Below are positions 24,491 to 32,818 of a DNA stretch of 64,000 bases, piece after piece. Position 1 is the first letter of the stretch, and every line of letters begins with the position of its first letter. This DNA comes from JASLBX01 sp036374175 (lineage in GTDB: Bacteria > Actinomycetota > Actinomycetes > Jiangellales > Jiangellaceae): positions 1 through 64,000 of the forward strand of contig DASUUH010000100.1 in the NCBI GenBank assembly GCA_036374175.1, given 5' to 3'. Under the pieces are notes generated by a model that was given only the letters and a program-made list of their open reading frames with translations, searched no databases and had not been told where the DNA came from. The position numbers and the translations under genes were made by a program.

Positions 24491-25125
24491 GATCCGGCTC
24501 CCGTGTAGTGGCGTAGCCCGGTGCGCCAGCCCAGCAGGGCGAGGCACCAGATCCCGACGGCGGCAAGTGGCGTGCACCAGCCCAGCCATTGCGGCAGGCC
24601 CTCCACCAGCCAGAACTGAACTGCGCCGGCAAGGACGAACAGCGCGGCGAAGATCGCGGTTCCGGCGAGTGGGGCAGCGACCAGCAGGATGACTCTGGCC
24701 GGCGTCCACGCGATGTCGTTGTGCGGCAGCACGGCGGCGAGGATGCCGAGCGCCACCGTCGCCCGGCCAAGCCGGCGCAGTGAAATGTCGCTCGTCACCA
24801 ACTGCGCCAGCACCGGCAATGGGCGCAGCAGGAAGGCGTCGAGCGTCCCCGTCCGTAGATACCTCGGCAGTTGATCCAGGTGGCCGACGGCGAGGTCGGC
24901 CACTGCGAAGGCGAGGTTCGCAAGCGCGAAGACCAGGGCGACTCCGGCGAAGTCCAGCCCGCCAAGCGCGTCGACGTTGGCGAAGATGATGTAGACCTCG
25001 CCGAACTCGACGATTCCGATGCTGACGCTGCCGAGCACGTCGAGCACGAAGGACCGCCGGTAAGCGGTCTGCGACCGCACCCGTGACGCGGGCAGGACGC
25101 GGTACGGACCCCATCTCTCAGCCAC
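24487..25125 (-). pseudogene. ABC-2 exporter permease 2 (COG3694 type), probably internally deleted
   Basis: The 212-residue open frame has a normal N-terminus (LDVLGSVSIGIVEFGEVYII) and a normal C-terminus (LGWCTPLAAVGIWCLAL, ending HYTGAGS). Family members are about 260 residues. The join AVQFWLVEG-LPQWLGW omits the conserved stretch of roughly 50-60 residues that includes the ASSYP-type motif and a membrane helix. The deletion is in frame, so a shortened protein could be made, but transport is unlikely. Start GTG at 25125 overlaps the upstream permease by 8 bp. Confidence 0.7.
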
Positions 25126-25928
25126 CCTGCACCACCAGTTTTCGCGTACCGGCGGCGAAGACGAACCGGCCGACCGTGAGCATGACGACCAGCCACCCGA
25201 GTTGGACGCCGATGATGCCAAGTGCTTCCACACCCGCCTCGCGGCCGGTCACGATGTCGATGGGCGTCTGGATGATCGACGGGAATGGGGTGGCGTTGGC
25301 GACGGCTGCGAGCCAACCCGGGAACCAGTGCACCGGAAGCAGATGCCCGCTGAGCAGCCCACTCCCGACCGTGTAGATCATCATGACGCCGCGCAGGTCG
25401 AGTAGCCAGAACGCGGCGAGGTTGGCCAGCCACCGGCACGCGAACGAGACCATGATCGCTAACAGCAGGCTGAGTCCACCGAGCAGGTACGGCAGCGGAG
25501 TGGCGGGCATCGCCAGGCCGAAGACGACGCCACCGGCCAGCAGCGGCGGGGCACCGCGAGGGATGAACGAGTACACTGCCCGGCCGAGATCGGCGGCCAG
25601 GTAGGCCAACTGGGGATCCACCGGCCGGGCCAGATCAACGGCGACATCACCGGTGCGGATCCGCAGCGCGAATTCGTTCAGGTGAAGATGTTCACCGGCG
25701 CGATGAGTGCTTGAGCCAGGAATGCGTACGTGATGCCTGCCTTGGCGTCGTAGCCGGCTATTGCGCCGCCGGCCGCGCCAATTGCCCGATGGTGATGTAC
25801 GCGCGGATCAGGCCGAAGGCCGAGTTGGTGAACGCTCCGGCGGCAACTGCCATCCGATACGTTGCCCATCGCCGGAAGCCGTTGACGAGCATGGCCGCGA
25901 GCGCAGACACAAACGCAGAACGGTACAC
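25118..25928 (-). pseudogene. ABC-2 exporter permease 1 (COG4587 type) with two frameshifts
   Basis: Three frames are needed to read one protein. From about 25928 the start reads GFRRWATYRMAVAAGAFTN and FGLIRAYITIGQL, then stops at 25758-25760. A second frame continues IAGYDAKAGITYAFLAQALI and APVNIFT, then stops near 25678. The third frame resumes at NEFALRIRTGDVAVDLARPV and runs intact to TRKLVVQGG. At the second break the expected TGG of WNEF lacks one G. The gene is a clear pseudogene; the function was probably export, with the two partners on the same strand. Confidence 0.88.
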
Positions 25929-26002
25929 GTCAGCGGCCTGGTGGTCCAGCTAATAAATCACGATCCCCAGGCACCTGCTGGCGAGGTGCACCCCGGTGGT
26001 CC

Positions 26003-26008
26003 TATCGT
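26003..26008 (+). promoter_or_regulatory. -10 box TATCGT of panC, leaderless
   Basis: Ends 7 nt before the GTG at 26016 and selects it among four nearby in-frame starts. Confidence 0.5.
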
Positions 26009-26015
26009 GCTCGCC

Positions 26016-26861
26016 GTGCTTATGAAGGACGACCTGGTGCTTGCGCGCACCAAAGATGAGCTCGCGGTGGCACTGGCAACCGGCGCAGCGGCCGAATCCG
26101 CCGTCGTGATGACAATGGGCGCGCTTCACGCGGGCCACGTTGCTCTCATCCGATCAGCACGCGAGTTGGTCGGAGCGGACGGGCATGTCACCGTCACCAT
26201 CTTCGTCAACCCGCTGCAGTTCGGCCCTGGCGAAGACTTCGAGAGGTACCCCCGCACGTTCGAGACCGACCTCGACATCTGCCGCGCCGAAGGTGTCGAC
26301 GTCGTCTTCGCCCCCGACCGGGCCGAGTTGTTCCCGGCCGGTGATCCACAGGTGACCGTCCATCCAGGCCCGCTTGCGACCGAACTCGAGGGCGCGGTTC
26401 GCCCGGGGCATTTCGGCGGTGTGCTCACCGTCGTGGCAAAGCTGCTCAACCTCACCGTCCCGACCTACGCCGTATTCGGCGAGAAGGACTACCAGCAGCT
26501 CACCCTCATCCGGCAGATGGTGGCCGATCTGGACATGCCCTACGAGATCGTCGGAGTGCCGACCGTGCGCGAACCCGATGGGCTGGCCCTGTCCAGTCGC
26601 AACCGGTATCTGTCCGAAACACAACGCAAACTGGCGATGGCGCTGTCTCGGTCGCTGGAAGCAGGTGCCGCCGCCGCAAAAGACGGCCCGGACGCCGTGC
26701 TCGCTGCGGCGCATGCCGAGGCTGGCGGTCTGGACCTCGACTACCTCGAGCTTCGGGACCCCTCCATGGGCCCGCCACCGGCGAAAGGCTCCGCCCGGCT
26801 GCTCATCGCGGCCCGCTTCGCTTCGACAAGGCTGATCGACAACCGTCCAATCGAGTTGTAA
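26016..26861 (+). CDS. panC: Pantothenate synthetase
   Basis: Joins pantoate and beta-alanine with ATP to make pantothenate (coenzyme A pathway). The nucleotidyltransferase motif MTMGALHAGH, the QFGPGEDFERYPR strand, FGEKDYQQL and LSSRNRYLS (KMSKS-like position) are all present. It has 281 residues from GTG 26016; an ATG two codons later (26022) is also possible. It is normally followed by panD, but nadB follows here. The promoter lies just beyond the ABC pseudogenes. Confidence 0.95.
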   Translation: MLMKDDLVLARTKDELAVALATGAAAESAVVMTMGALHAGHVALIRSARELVGADGHVTVTIFVNPLQFGPGEDFERYPRTFETDLDICRAEGVDVVFAPDRAELFPAGDPQVTVHPGPLATELEGAVRPGHFGGVLTVVAKLLNLTVPTYAVFGEKDYQQLTLIRQMVADLDMPYEIVGVPTVREPDGLALSSRNRYLSETQRKLAMALSRSLEAGAAAAKDGPDAVLAAAHAEAGGLDLDYLELRDPSMGPPPAKGSARLLIAARFASTRLIDNRPIEL

Positions 26862-26880
26862 CCACCACCACGGCCTGCGC

Positions 26881-26894
26881 TGTCCGGCCGGACA
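26881..26894. promoter_or_regulatory. Palindrome TGTCCGGCCGGACA upstream of nadB
   Basis: A perfect 14-bp palindrome, the same core as the twin sites at 22291-22349. It lies 63 bp before the nadB -10 box. Possible operator; the protein is unknown. Confidence 0.5.
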
Positions 26895-26956
26895 ACCCGC
26901 TGAGCTGCGGTGGCGGGCTCACATACCCTGACAAGCCGATAAGGGGCGGCGCGCTT

Positions 26957-26962
26957 TAGGGT
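26957..26962 (+). promoter_or_regulatory. -10 box TAGGGT of nadB, leaderless
   Basis: Ends 7 nt before the GTG at 26970, so that GTG rather than the one at 26961 is the likely start. Confidence 0.55.
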
Positions 26963-26969
26963 GTGCGTC

Positions 26970-28616
26970 GTGACCGCACCGCGGCTGGCCCGCCGACTCC
27001 TGACGCCGGAACCCGGGTGGACGACTCACGCCGACATCATCGTGGTGGGCAGCGGCATCGCCGGGCTCACCACCGCACTCGAGGCCCGCCGCGCCGGCAC
27101 CGTCCTGCTCGTCACCAAGACGACTTTGCAGGAGAGCTCGACGTTTTGGGCGCAGGGCGGGATCGCTGCGGCCCTCGACCCGAGCGACAGTCCGGACGCT
27201 CACCTGCACGACACTCTGGTGGCCGGTGTCGGCATCTGCGATGAGGATGCCGTGCGTGTCCTGGTGACCGAAGGCCCGAAGCGGGTCCGCGAGCTCGCCG
27301 CACTGGGGGCCGAGTTCGAGCGCACCGACAGCGGCGAGATCGCCCTGACCCGGGAGGGCGGCCACCTCGCCGACCGCATCGCCCACGCCGGGGGTGACGC
27401 GACTGGGCGGGAGATTTCGCGGGCACTGATCGAGGCGCTGCACGCCGTTCAAGAAGACCCGAAGATCGAGGTCGTCGAGCACGCGCTGGTGGTCGACATA
27501 CTGACCGACGCTACGGGCGCCGCCTGCGGGGTGAGTCTGCACGTCATAGGAGAGGGCCAGCGCGACGGCATCGGCGCCGCTCTCGGACGGGCCGTGGTAC
27601 TCGCAACCGGTGGGTTCGGCCAGGTCTACGCATCGACGACGAACCCGCCGGTGGCGACCGGGGACGGGGTCGCCGCAGCGCTGCGGGCCGGCGCGGACGT
27701 CGCGGACTTGGAGTTCGTCCAGTTTCACCCCACGGTGCTGTGGCTGGGCCGGTCGGCCCAAGGCCAGCAGCCGCTGATCTCCGAAGCCGTACGGGGTGAG
27801 GGAGCGGTGTTGCGGGACGCCGAAGGACGCCGGTTCATGGTCGGCCGCCACCCGATGGCGGAGCTGGCGCCGCGGGACGTCGTTGCCAAGGGCGCGATCA
27901 CGGCGATGGCTGAGACCGGCGCCGAACACGTCTGGCTGGACGCCCGCCACCTGGGTCCGGAGTTCGTTGAGCAACGGTTTCCCACGATCGTCGCTCGGTG
28001 CCGCGAGGCCGGCTTCGATCCCGCCACCCAGCTCGTGCCGGTCGCTCCGGCGCAGCACTACGCCAGTGGCGGAGTCCGGACCGACCTGCAGGGTCGCACG
28101 TCCGTTCCCGGCCTGTACGCCTGCGGAGAGGTGTCCCACACGGGAGTGCACGGCGCGAACCGGCTGGCGTCGAACTCGCTGCTGGAGGGCCTGGTGTTCG
28201 GTCACCGGATCGCAGAGCAGCTGACCGACAACCTGCCGCCGGTCACGGAGCCGGTCGAGCGGGATGGCAATTCCGGGCTGCTTGCCCCCGACGCTCGGCT
28301 GTTCGTCCAGGGTGCGATGACGATGGGAGCCGGTGTTATCCGGAGCGAGGCTTCGCTGGCCTCCGCCGCCTCCGCGCTCGACCGGCTGACCTCCGAACGC
28401 GCCTCCGCCGAACCGGCGACCGAGGCGTGGGAAACGACGAACCTGCATACAGTGGCCATGGCACTGGTCCGGCACGCGACGCTGCGGGAAGAGAGCCGAG
28501 GCGGGCACTGGCGGGAGGACTTCCCCGAGCGGGACGACGAACACTGGCGCGGGCACCTGATCAGCCGCCTGAACGAGGACGGCACCCTCGAGACACGCTT
28601 CAAGGAGTTGTCGTGA
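26970..28616 (+). CDS. nadB: L-aspartate oxidase
   Basis: FAD enzyme that oxidises L-aspartate to iminoaspartate, the first step of de novo NAD synthesis. The FAD motif VVGSGIAGLTTALEA is near residue 20. The flavoprotein motifs SSTFWAQGGIAA, GGFGQVY, QFHPT and ALE-type GVHGANRLASNSLLEGLVFG follow in order. About 548 residues. Its product is normally taken by NadA, which is absent from this cluster. The stop overlaps nadC as GTGA. Confidence 0.95.
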   Translation: MTAPRLARRLLTPEPGWTTHADIIVVGSGIAGLTTALEARRAGTVLLVTKTTLQESSTFWAQGGIAAALDPSDSPDAHLHDTLVAGVGICDEDAVRVLVTEGPKRVRELAALGAEFERTDSGEIALTREGGHLADRIAHAGGDATGREISRALIEALHAVQEDPKIEVVEHALVVDILTDATGAACGVSLHVIGEGQRDGIGAALGRAVVLATGGFGQVYASTTNPPVATGDGVAAALRAGADVADLEFVQFHPTVLWLGRSAQGQQPLISEAVRGEGAVLRDAEGRRFMVGRHPMAELAPRDVVAKGAITAMAETGAEHVWLDARHLGPEFVEQRFPTIVARCREAGFDPATQLVPVAPAQHYASGGVRTDLQGRTSVPGLYACGEVSHTGVHGANRLASNSLLEGLVFGHRIAEQLTDNLPPVTEPVERDGNSGLLAPDARLFVQGAMTMGAGVIRSEASLASAASALDRLTSERASAEPATEAWETTNLHTVAMALVRHATLREESRGGHWREDFPERDDEHWRGHLISRLNEDGTLETRFKELS

Positions 28617-29470
28617 CCGCGCCGACCCTCGACAGCGCCTACGTGGCCAGGATTGTCCACGCTGCGCTGGACGAGGACCTGGCCGGCGGCGTCGACGTCA
28701 CCAGCGAGGCGACGATCCCTGCCGAGCAGCAGGCGACTGGTGACCTGGTGGCTCGTGCCGACGGCGTCGTGGCCGGCCTGCCGGTGGCCGAGGAGGTCTT
28801 CGCCGCGACCGCAACCGGCGAACCTGAATTCGACGCGAAAGTGGTTGACGGTGACCAAGTCCACGCTGGCGACGTGCTCGCGACCGTCACGGGTCCGACA
28901 AGATCCTTACTGCTGGCCGAGCGCACCGCGCTGAACCTGCTGTGCCGGCTGTCCGGCATCGCCACTGCGACCCGGCGCTGGGCGGACGCGCTGGCGGGCA
29001 CGCGGGCGTCCGTCCGCGACACCCGCAAAACCACACCGCTGCTTCGCGCCCTGGAGAAGTACGCCGTGCGCTGCGGGGGCGGTGACAACCACCGCCTGGC
29101 GTTATCTGACGCGGCGTTGATCAAGGACAACCATGTCGTTGCCGCCGGCGGTGTGGTGGCGGCGTACGTGAAGGTGAAGGAAGCATTTCCCGACGTACCG
29201 GTGGAGATAGAGGTGGACGATGTGGCCGGCGCTGTCGCGGCCGCCGAGGCTGGAGCCGACCTGATCCTGCTCGACAACTTCTCTGTCGACGAGGTCCGGG
29301 TGGCGGTCGCCGCCGTCGCCGGCCGCGCTCGGCTCGAGGTGAGCGGTCGACTGCAGCTGGAGTCGGCACGTGCCTACGCGGAGACCGGCGTGGATTACCT
29401 GGCCGTTGGTGCGATCACACACTCGGCGCCGATCCTCGATATTGCGTTCGACCTGCGCGAGGTGCGGTGA
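28613..29470 (+). CDS. nadC: Nicotinate-nucleotide pyrophosphorylase
   Basis: Quinolinate phosphoribosyltransferase: quinolinate and PRPP give nicotinate mononucleotide, CO2 and PPi. Motifs include AERTALNLLCRLSGIAT, DTRKTTPLLR, the GGGDNHR loop and LIKDNH. It has 285 residues; the GTG at 28613 overlaps the nadB stop by 4 bp. coaX follows after 3 nt, so nadB-nadC-coaX form one transcript that joins NAD and coenzyme A synthesis. Confidence 0.96.
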   Translation: MTAPTLDSAYVARIVHAALDEDLAGGVDVTSEATIPAEQQATGDLVARADGVVAGLPVAEEVFAATATGEPEFDAKVVDGDQVHAGDVLATVTGPTRSLLLAERTALNLLCRLSGIATATRRWADALAGTRASVRDTRKTTPLLRALEKYAVRCGGGDNHRLALSDAALIKDNHVVAAGGVVAAYVKVKEAFPDVPVEIEVDDVAGAVAAAEAGADLILLDNFSVDEVRVAVAAVAGRARLEVSGRLQLESARAYAETGVDYLAVGAITHSAPILDIAFDLREVR

Positions 29471-29473
29471 ACC

Positions 29474-30247
29474 GTGCTGCTAGCGATTGACGTGGGCAAT
29501 ACCCAGACTGTCCTCGGCCTCCTCGACGGCGAGGATGTCGTCGAGCACTGGCGGGTTGCGACCGAGTCCCACCGCACCGCCGATGAGCTGTGGGCCTTGT
29601 TGCGGAGTCTGCTGGCCGGTGGCGGGCATGACGACGGCATCACGGGATTGGCGATCTGCTCCACCGTCCCGTCGGTCCTGCACGAGATGCGCGGCATGGT
29701 GGCGCGATACTTCGCCAACGTGCCGGCCGTGCTGGTGGAGCCGGGTGTCAAGACCGGGTTGCCAGTTCTGGTCGACAACCCACGTGAGGTCGGAACCGAC
29801 CGGATCGTGAACGCCATCGCAGCCCAGCACCTGTACGGCGCGCCAGCGATCGTGGTGGACTTCGGCACGGCGACGACCTTCGATGCCGTGTCCCCGCGTG
29901 GTGAGTACCTCGGTGGCGCCATTGCGCCGGGCATCGGCGTCTCGCTGGACGCACTCGGCGACGCGGGCGCACAGCTGCGCCGGGTGGAACTCGTCCGGCC
30001 ACGGTCGGTGATCGCCAAGAACACAGTGGAGGCTCTACAGTCCGGCGCCCTTTACGGCTTCTCCGGCCAGGTGGACGGCATCGTGATCCGGATGGCCAGC
30101 GAACTCGGGCTTGCGCTGAGCGATGTGCCTGTGATCGCCACAGGGGGGCTTGCGGAGCTGGTACTCACCGAATGCCGCTGCGTCGACCACCACGAGCCGT
30201 GGCTCACCCTGCTGGGTCTCCGCCTCGTCTACGACCGCAACGTTTGA
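29474..30247 (+). CDS. coaX: Type III pantothenate kinase
   Basis: Phosphorylates pantothenate, the first committed step to coenzyme A. ASKHA-fold signatures are the N-terminal LLAIDVGNTQTVLGL, the EVGTDRIVNAIAA segment, DFGTATTFD and the IAPGIGVSLDAL loop. It has 257 residues. It starts 3 nt after nadC. The stop codon TGA lies inside the left arm of a palindromic repeat that separates it from the convergent sigma gene. Confidence 0.95.
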   Translation: MLLAIDVGNTQTVLGLLDGEDVVEHWRVATESHRTADELWALLRSLLAGGGHDDGITGLAICSTVPSVLHEMRGMVARYFANVPAVLVEPGVKTGLPVLVDNPREVGTDRIVNAIAAQHLYGAPAIVVDFGTATTFDAVSPRGEYLGGAIAPGIGVSLDALGDAGAQLRRVELVRPRSVIAKNTVEALQSGALYGFSGQVDGIVIRMASELGLALSDVPVIATGGLAELVLTECRCVDHHEPWLTLLGLRLVYDRNV

Positions 30248-30389
30248 TCACGTTCAGCATGGGTGGACCTGCCGTACCAGGTACGTGCGGGTGGTAGGGC
30301 GCCGACGAACCTGCTGAACGTGATCAATCGGCACTACACCAGGCGCGTGCGGGTGGTAGGGCAGGCATACGCATGCTGAACGTGATCAA
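30244..30389. repeat. Palindromic repeat family B, one full and one partial unit
   Basis: The left arm TTGATCACGTTCAGCA (30244-30259) pairs perfectly with 30312-30327. A second right arm, identical, is at 30374-30389 without its own left arm. The interior sequence GTGCGGGTGGTAGGGC occurs in both units. The block fills the gap between convergent coaX and the sigma gene and could end transcription both ways. A related copy is at 43750-43800. Confidence 0.85.
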
Positions 30390-30395
30390 CCGTGA

Positions 30396-31295
30396 TCAGA
30401 GCAGGGGGAGGCCGAGGTGGCCGAGCTTGTCTGGGTTCAGGACGTTCCGCAGTTCACGCACGTGGCCGTCGGCGATGGTGAGTTCGAGTACGGCTCCGAG
30501 GCGGCCATCCGCGTCCACCAGCTTGGCTCCCGGCTGGCCGTTGACCTCGGTGAACTCGAAGCGGCCACCTGCGGCTGCCACCTGGCGGGCGATCCCGAGC
30601 ATGAATCGAGCCACTCGCAGCCCGCCGACCACGGGCCGGGTGACTGCCGCGGCCTTGCCACCGCCGTCGCCGTAGAACACCACGTCCTCGGCGAGCAGCC
30701 GCTCCAGGGCGGAGGTGTCTCCCGTCTCGCAGGCCGCGAGGAACTGTCGGGCGAGCTCGTCGCTACGCTCGCGTGAGGCTTCGAATCGCGGCCGGCGCTC
30801 CTCGATCCGCTGCCGGGCTCGTCTCAGGATCTGCCGGCAGTTGGCTTCGCTGCGGCCCACGGCCTGTGCTACGTCCGCGTAGTCGTACTCGAAGATCTCG
30901 CGCAGCACGAAAACGGCGCGTTCGACCGGCGAGAGACTCTCGAGCAGGACGAGGAAGGCCATCGACACCGTCTCGTCCACCAGGACGCGGTGGGCAGGGT
31001 CGGCATTCTCGTCGGCTGTGATCAGCGGCTCGGGCAACCACGCGCCCACGTACCGTTCGCGCCTTACCCGGGCAGAGCGCAAGTGGTCGATGGCCAGCCG
31101 CGTGGTCACGGTGGACGCGAGTGCCTCTGGCGAACGCGCCTCGGGAGCGGTAGGGCCGGTCATCCGCACGAAGGCCTCCTGGACGATGTCCTCCGCCTCG
31201 GCGACGCTGCCGAGCATCCGGTAGGCGATCGAAAACATGAGCGGGCGCAACTCGTCATGGTGCGTCGTCGCGAGGTCGGCCACGATCCGATCCAA
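30396..31295 (-). CDS. ECF41-type RNA polymerase sigma factor (SigJ-like)
   Basis: Extracytoplasmic-function sigma factor of about 299 residues with regions 2 and 4 (to about 165) fused to a SnoaL-like C-terminal domain. ECF41 hallmarks are all present: WLPEP (86-90) between regions 2 and 4, DGGGK (210-214) and NPDKL (287-291). In this group the C-terminal domain tunes activity in place of an anti-sigma factor. The start is a TTG at 31295 or a GTG at 31283. It is divergent from an oxidoreductase gene whose upstream region carries an ECF41-type promoter. Confidence 0.93.
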   Translation of the reverse strand: MDRIVADLATTHHDELRPLMFSIAYRMLGSVAEAEDIVQEAFVRMTGPTAPEARSPEALASTVTTRLAIDHLRSARVRRERYVGAWLPEPLITADENADPAHRVLVDETVSMAFLVLLESLSPVERAVFVLREIFEYDYADVAQAVGRSEANCRQILRRARQRIEERRPRFEASRERSDELARQFLAACETGDTSALERLLAEDVVFYGDGGGKAAAVTRPVVGGLRVARFMLGIARQVAAAGGRFEFTEVNGQPGAKLVDADGRLGAVLELTIADGHVRELRNVLNPDKLGHLGLPLL

Positions 31296-31311
31296 TCACC
31301 GGCGTCCGCCT

Positions 31312-31338
31312 TGTCACAGGGCGGTGTCCCGTCTCGTC
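31312..31338 (+). promoter_or_regulatory. ECF41-type promoter of the oxidoreductase gene
   Basis: TGTCACA at 31312-31318 and CGTC at 31335-31338 are separated by 16 bp. This matches the promoter pattern I recall for ECF41 sigma factors. The predicted start site is close to the gene's ribosome site. Confidence 0.75.
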
Positions 31339-31363
31339 GCAAGGGTCGATGAAGGGAGAAGAC

Positions 31364-32305
31364 ATGAAGATCTTTCTGGCCGGAGCAACCGGTGTAATGG
31401 GACGCCATTTGATCTCCCCGCTTATCGAGGCTGGGCATGAGGTGATCGGCACGACCAGATCCGATGCCAAGGCCGGCGCGATCCGGGCGGCCGGCGGCAA
31501 ACCCGTCGTGTTGGACGCTCTGGACCGCGATGCCGTCATCACGGCGGTGACCGACGCCGCACCGGATGTCGTCATCCACCAGCTGACCGCCATCAGCCGG
31601 GCCGACTTCAAGCGGTTCGACGACGCCTTCGCCGCGACGAACGAGCTGCGCACCAAGGGCCTGGACTACCTGCTTGAAGCCGCCCGCCAGGCTGGAGCCA
31701 AGCGGTTCATCGCACAGAGCTTCACCGGCTGGACCAATCCACACACTGGCAGTGCCGTCAAGACCGAGGAGGATCCGCTCGACCCTGCGCCCGCGGCCGC
31801 AGCCGTCCGGACCCTGGCCGCAATTCGGCACGTGGAATCAACGGTGCCGGCGGCGATCGGTATTGACGGGCTGGTGCTGCGCTACGGCAGCTTCTACGGT
31901 CCGGGGACGTCGTTCGATCGTGGCGGCGAAATCTACGACGCGGTCACCAAGCGCAAGTTGCCGATCGTCGGCGGCGGAACGGGCGTCTTCTCGTTCATCC
32001 ACATCAAGGACGCGGGGCGGATCACCGCTGTTGCGGTCGAACGCGGCCGGCCCGGCGTCTACAACGTCGTGGATGACGAGCCGGCGCCGGTAGCAACGTG
32101 GCTGCCGTACTACGCCGAGATCATCGGTGCGAAGAAGCCGTTCCGGGCGCCCGCCTGGTTGGTTCGACCGATGCTGGGCGAGTTCGGCGTGGCAATGATG
32201 ACCACGATGCGTGGTTCGGCGAATGGCAAGGCCAAGGTCGAGTTTGGCTGGACCCCCTCCTACCCCAGTTGGCGCGACGGTTTCCGCGAGCTCACAACGG
32301 CCTGA
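31364..32305 (+). CDS. NAD(P)-dependent epimerase/dehydratase-type oxidoreductase
   Basis: Extended SDR-like protein of 313 residues. The Rossmann motif is IFLAGATGVMGRHL at the N-terminus. The canonical YxxxK pair is not obvious: the region after SFTGWTNP reads differently, so it may bind cofactor without classical SDR catalysis. GSFYGPGT and the FSFIHIKDAG strand are family features. The ATG at 31364 follows GGGAGA; an upstream ATG at 31349 is less well placed. It is the likely ECF41 target; such targets are often oxidoreductases of unknown substrate. Confidence 0.85.
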   Translation: MKIFLAGATGVMGRHLISPLIEAGHEVIGTTRSDAKAGAIRAAGGKPVVLDALDRDAVITAVTDAAPDVVIHQLTAISRADFKRFDDAFAATNELRTKGLDYLLEAARQAGAKRFIAQSFTGWTNPHTGSAVKTEEDPLDPAPAAAAVRTLAAIRHVESTVPAAIGIDGLVLRYGSFYGPGTSFDRGGEIYDAVTKRKLPIVGGGTGVFSFIHIKDAGRITAVAVERGRPGVYNVVDDEPAPVATWLPYYAEIIGAKKPFRAPAWLVRPMLGEFGVAMMTTMRGSANGKAKVEFGWTPSYPSWRDGFRELTTA

Positions 32306-32359
32306 GCTCATCCCACGATCATGTCGGTTGAGCGACTGGCGATCGTTCAACCGGCATTG
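32306..32359. terminator. Hairpin between convergent oxidoreductase and STAS genes
   Basis: CGGTTGAGCGA pairs with TCGTTCAACCG (about 32324-32352) with one G-U pair. No T-tract follows, so termination is only possible. Confidence 0.4.
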
Positions 32360-32689
32360 TCACGGTGGCGGTGGGCTTGTCTCCACAAACGACCAGCCGG
32401 CCTGTTCCAGCGCTCGGTGGGCGGTGCTACTCAAGTGTGAGAAGGAGACCTCGAAGCCGGCGCGCTCTCCACGGCCCTGCAACTCCCGCAAGAACGCTAT
32501 GCCGGCTGGGCCGAGCGAGCTGACATTGTGCATGTCGACCACCGCGTGGCTAAGTGAGTTCAATCGCTCCAAGCGGGCGACCTCGTCCACTGCCCCATGC
32601 AACTCGTCGGTCATGGTGTCGTCGACGTCGCCGGCCAGAAAGACGACGATCTCTCGCGAACCCCGGTCAGCAACCTGTACTTCGCCCAT
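32360..32689 (-). CDS. STAS-domain protein (anti-sigma factor antagonist-like)
   Basis: A 109-residue single STAS domain. The characteristic VVDMHNVSSLGPAGIAFL segment holds Ser residues at the position phosphorylated in SpoIIAA-type antagonists. A perfect GGAGGTGA at 32702-32695 places the start at the ATG at 32689, so the upstream GTG at 32698 is part of the ribosome site. It may regulate an anti-sigma kinase encoded elsewhere. ECF41 factors do not normally use such partners, so closeness to the sigma gene may be accidental. Confidence 0.82.
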   Translation of the reverse strand: MGEVQVADRGSREIVVFLAGDVDDTMTDELHGAVDEVARLERLNSLSHAVVDMHNVSSLGPAGIAFLRELQGRGERAGFEVSFSHLSSTAHRALEQAGWSFVETSPPPP

Positions 32690-32804
32690 GGGAGTCACCT
32701 CCGTGCCTCAAATGTGACAGGAATCACCGGATGCGGCAACGGATTCGCCAAGCAGGTCCCCGCACAGCACCCAATTGGAGTGCAGCGGCCGGGGTATGGA
32801 TCGT

Positions 32805-32810
32805 TAGGCT
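32805..32810 (+). promoter_or_regulatory. -10 box TAGGCT of lysS, leaderless
   Basis: Ends 8 nt before the GTG at 32819 and sets the start within a longer open frame. Confidence 0.5.
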
Positions 32811-32818
32811 TGTCCCTC

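Noticed and set aside
32360..32689. STAS protein as the partner of the ECF41 sigma factor
   Set aside because: ECF41 factors carry their own regulatory C-terminal domain, and STAS antagonists work on anti-sigma kinases of sigma-B-like factors. Proximity alone is not enough.
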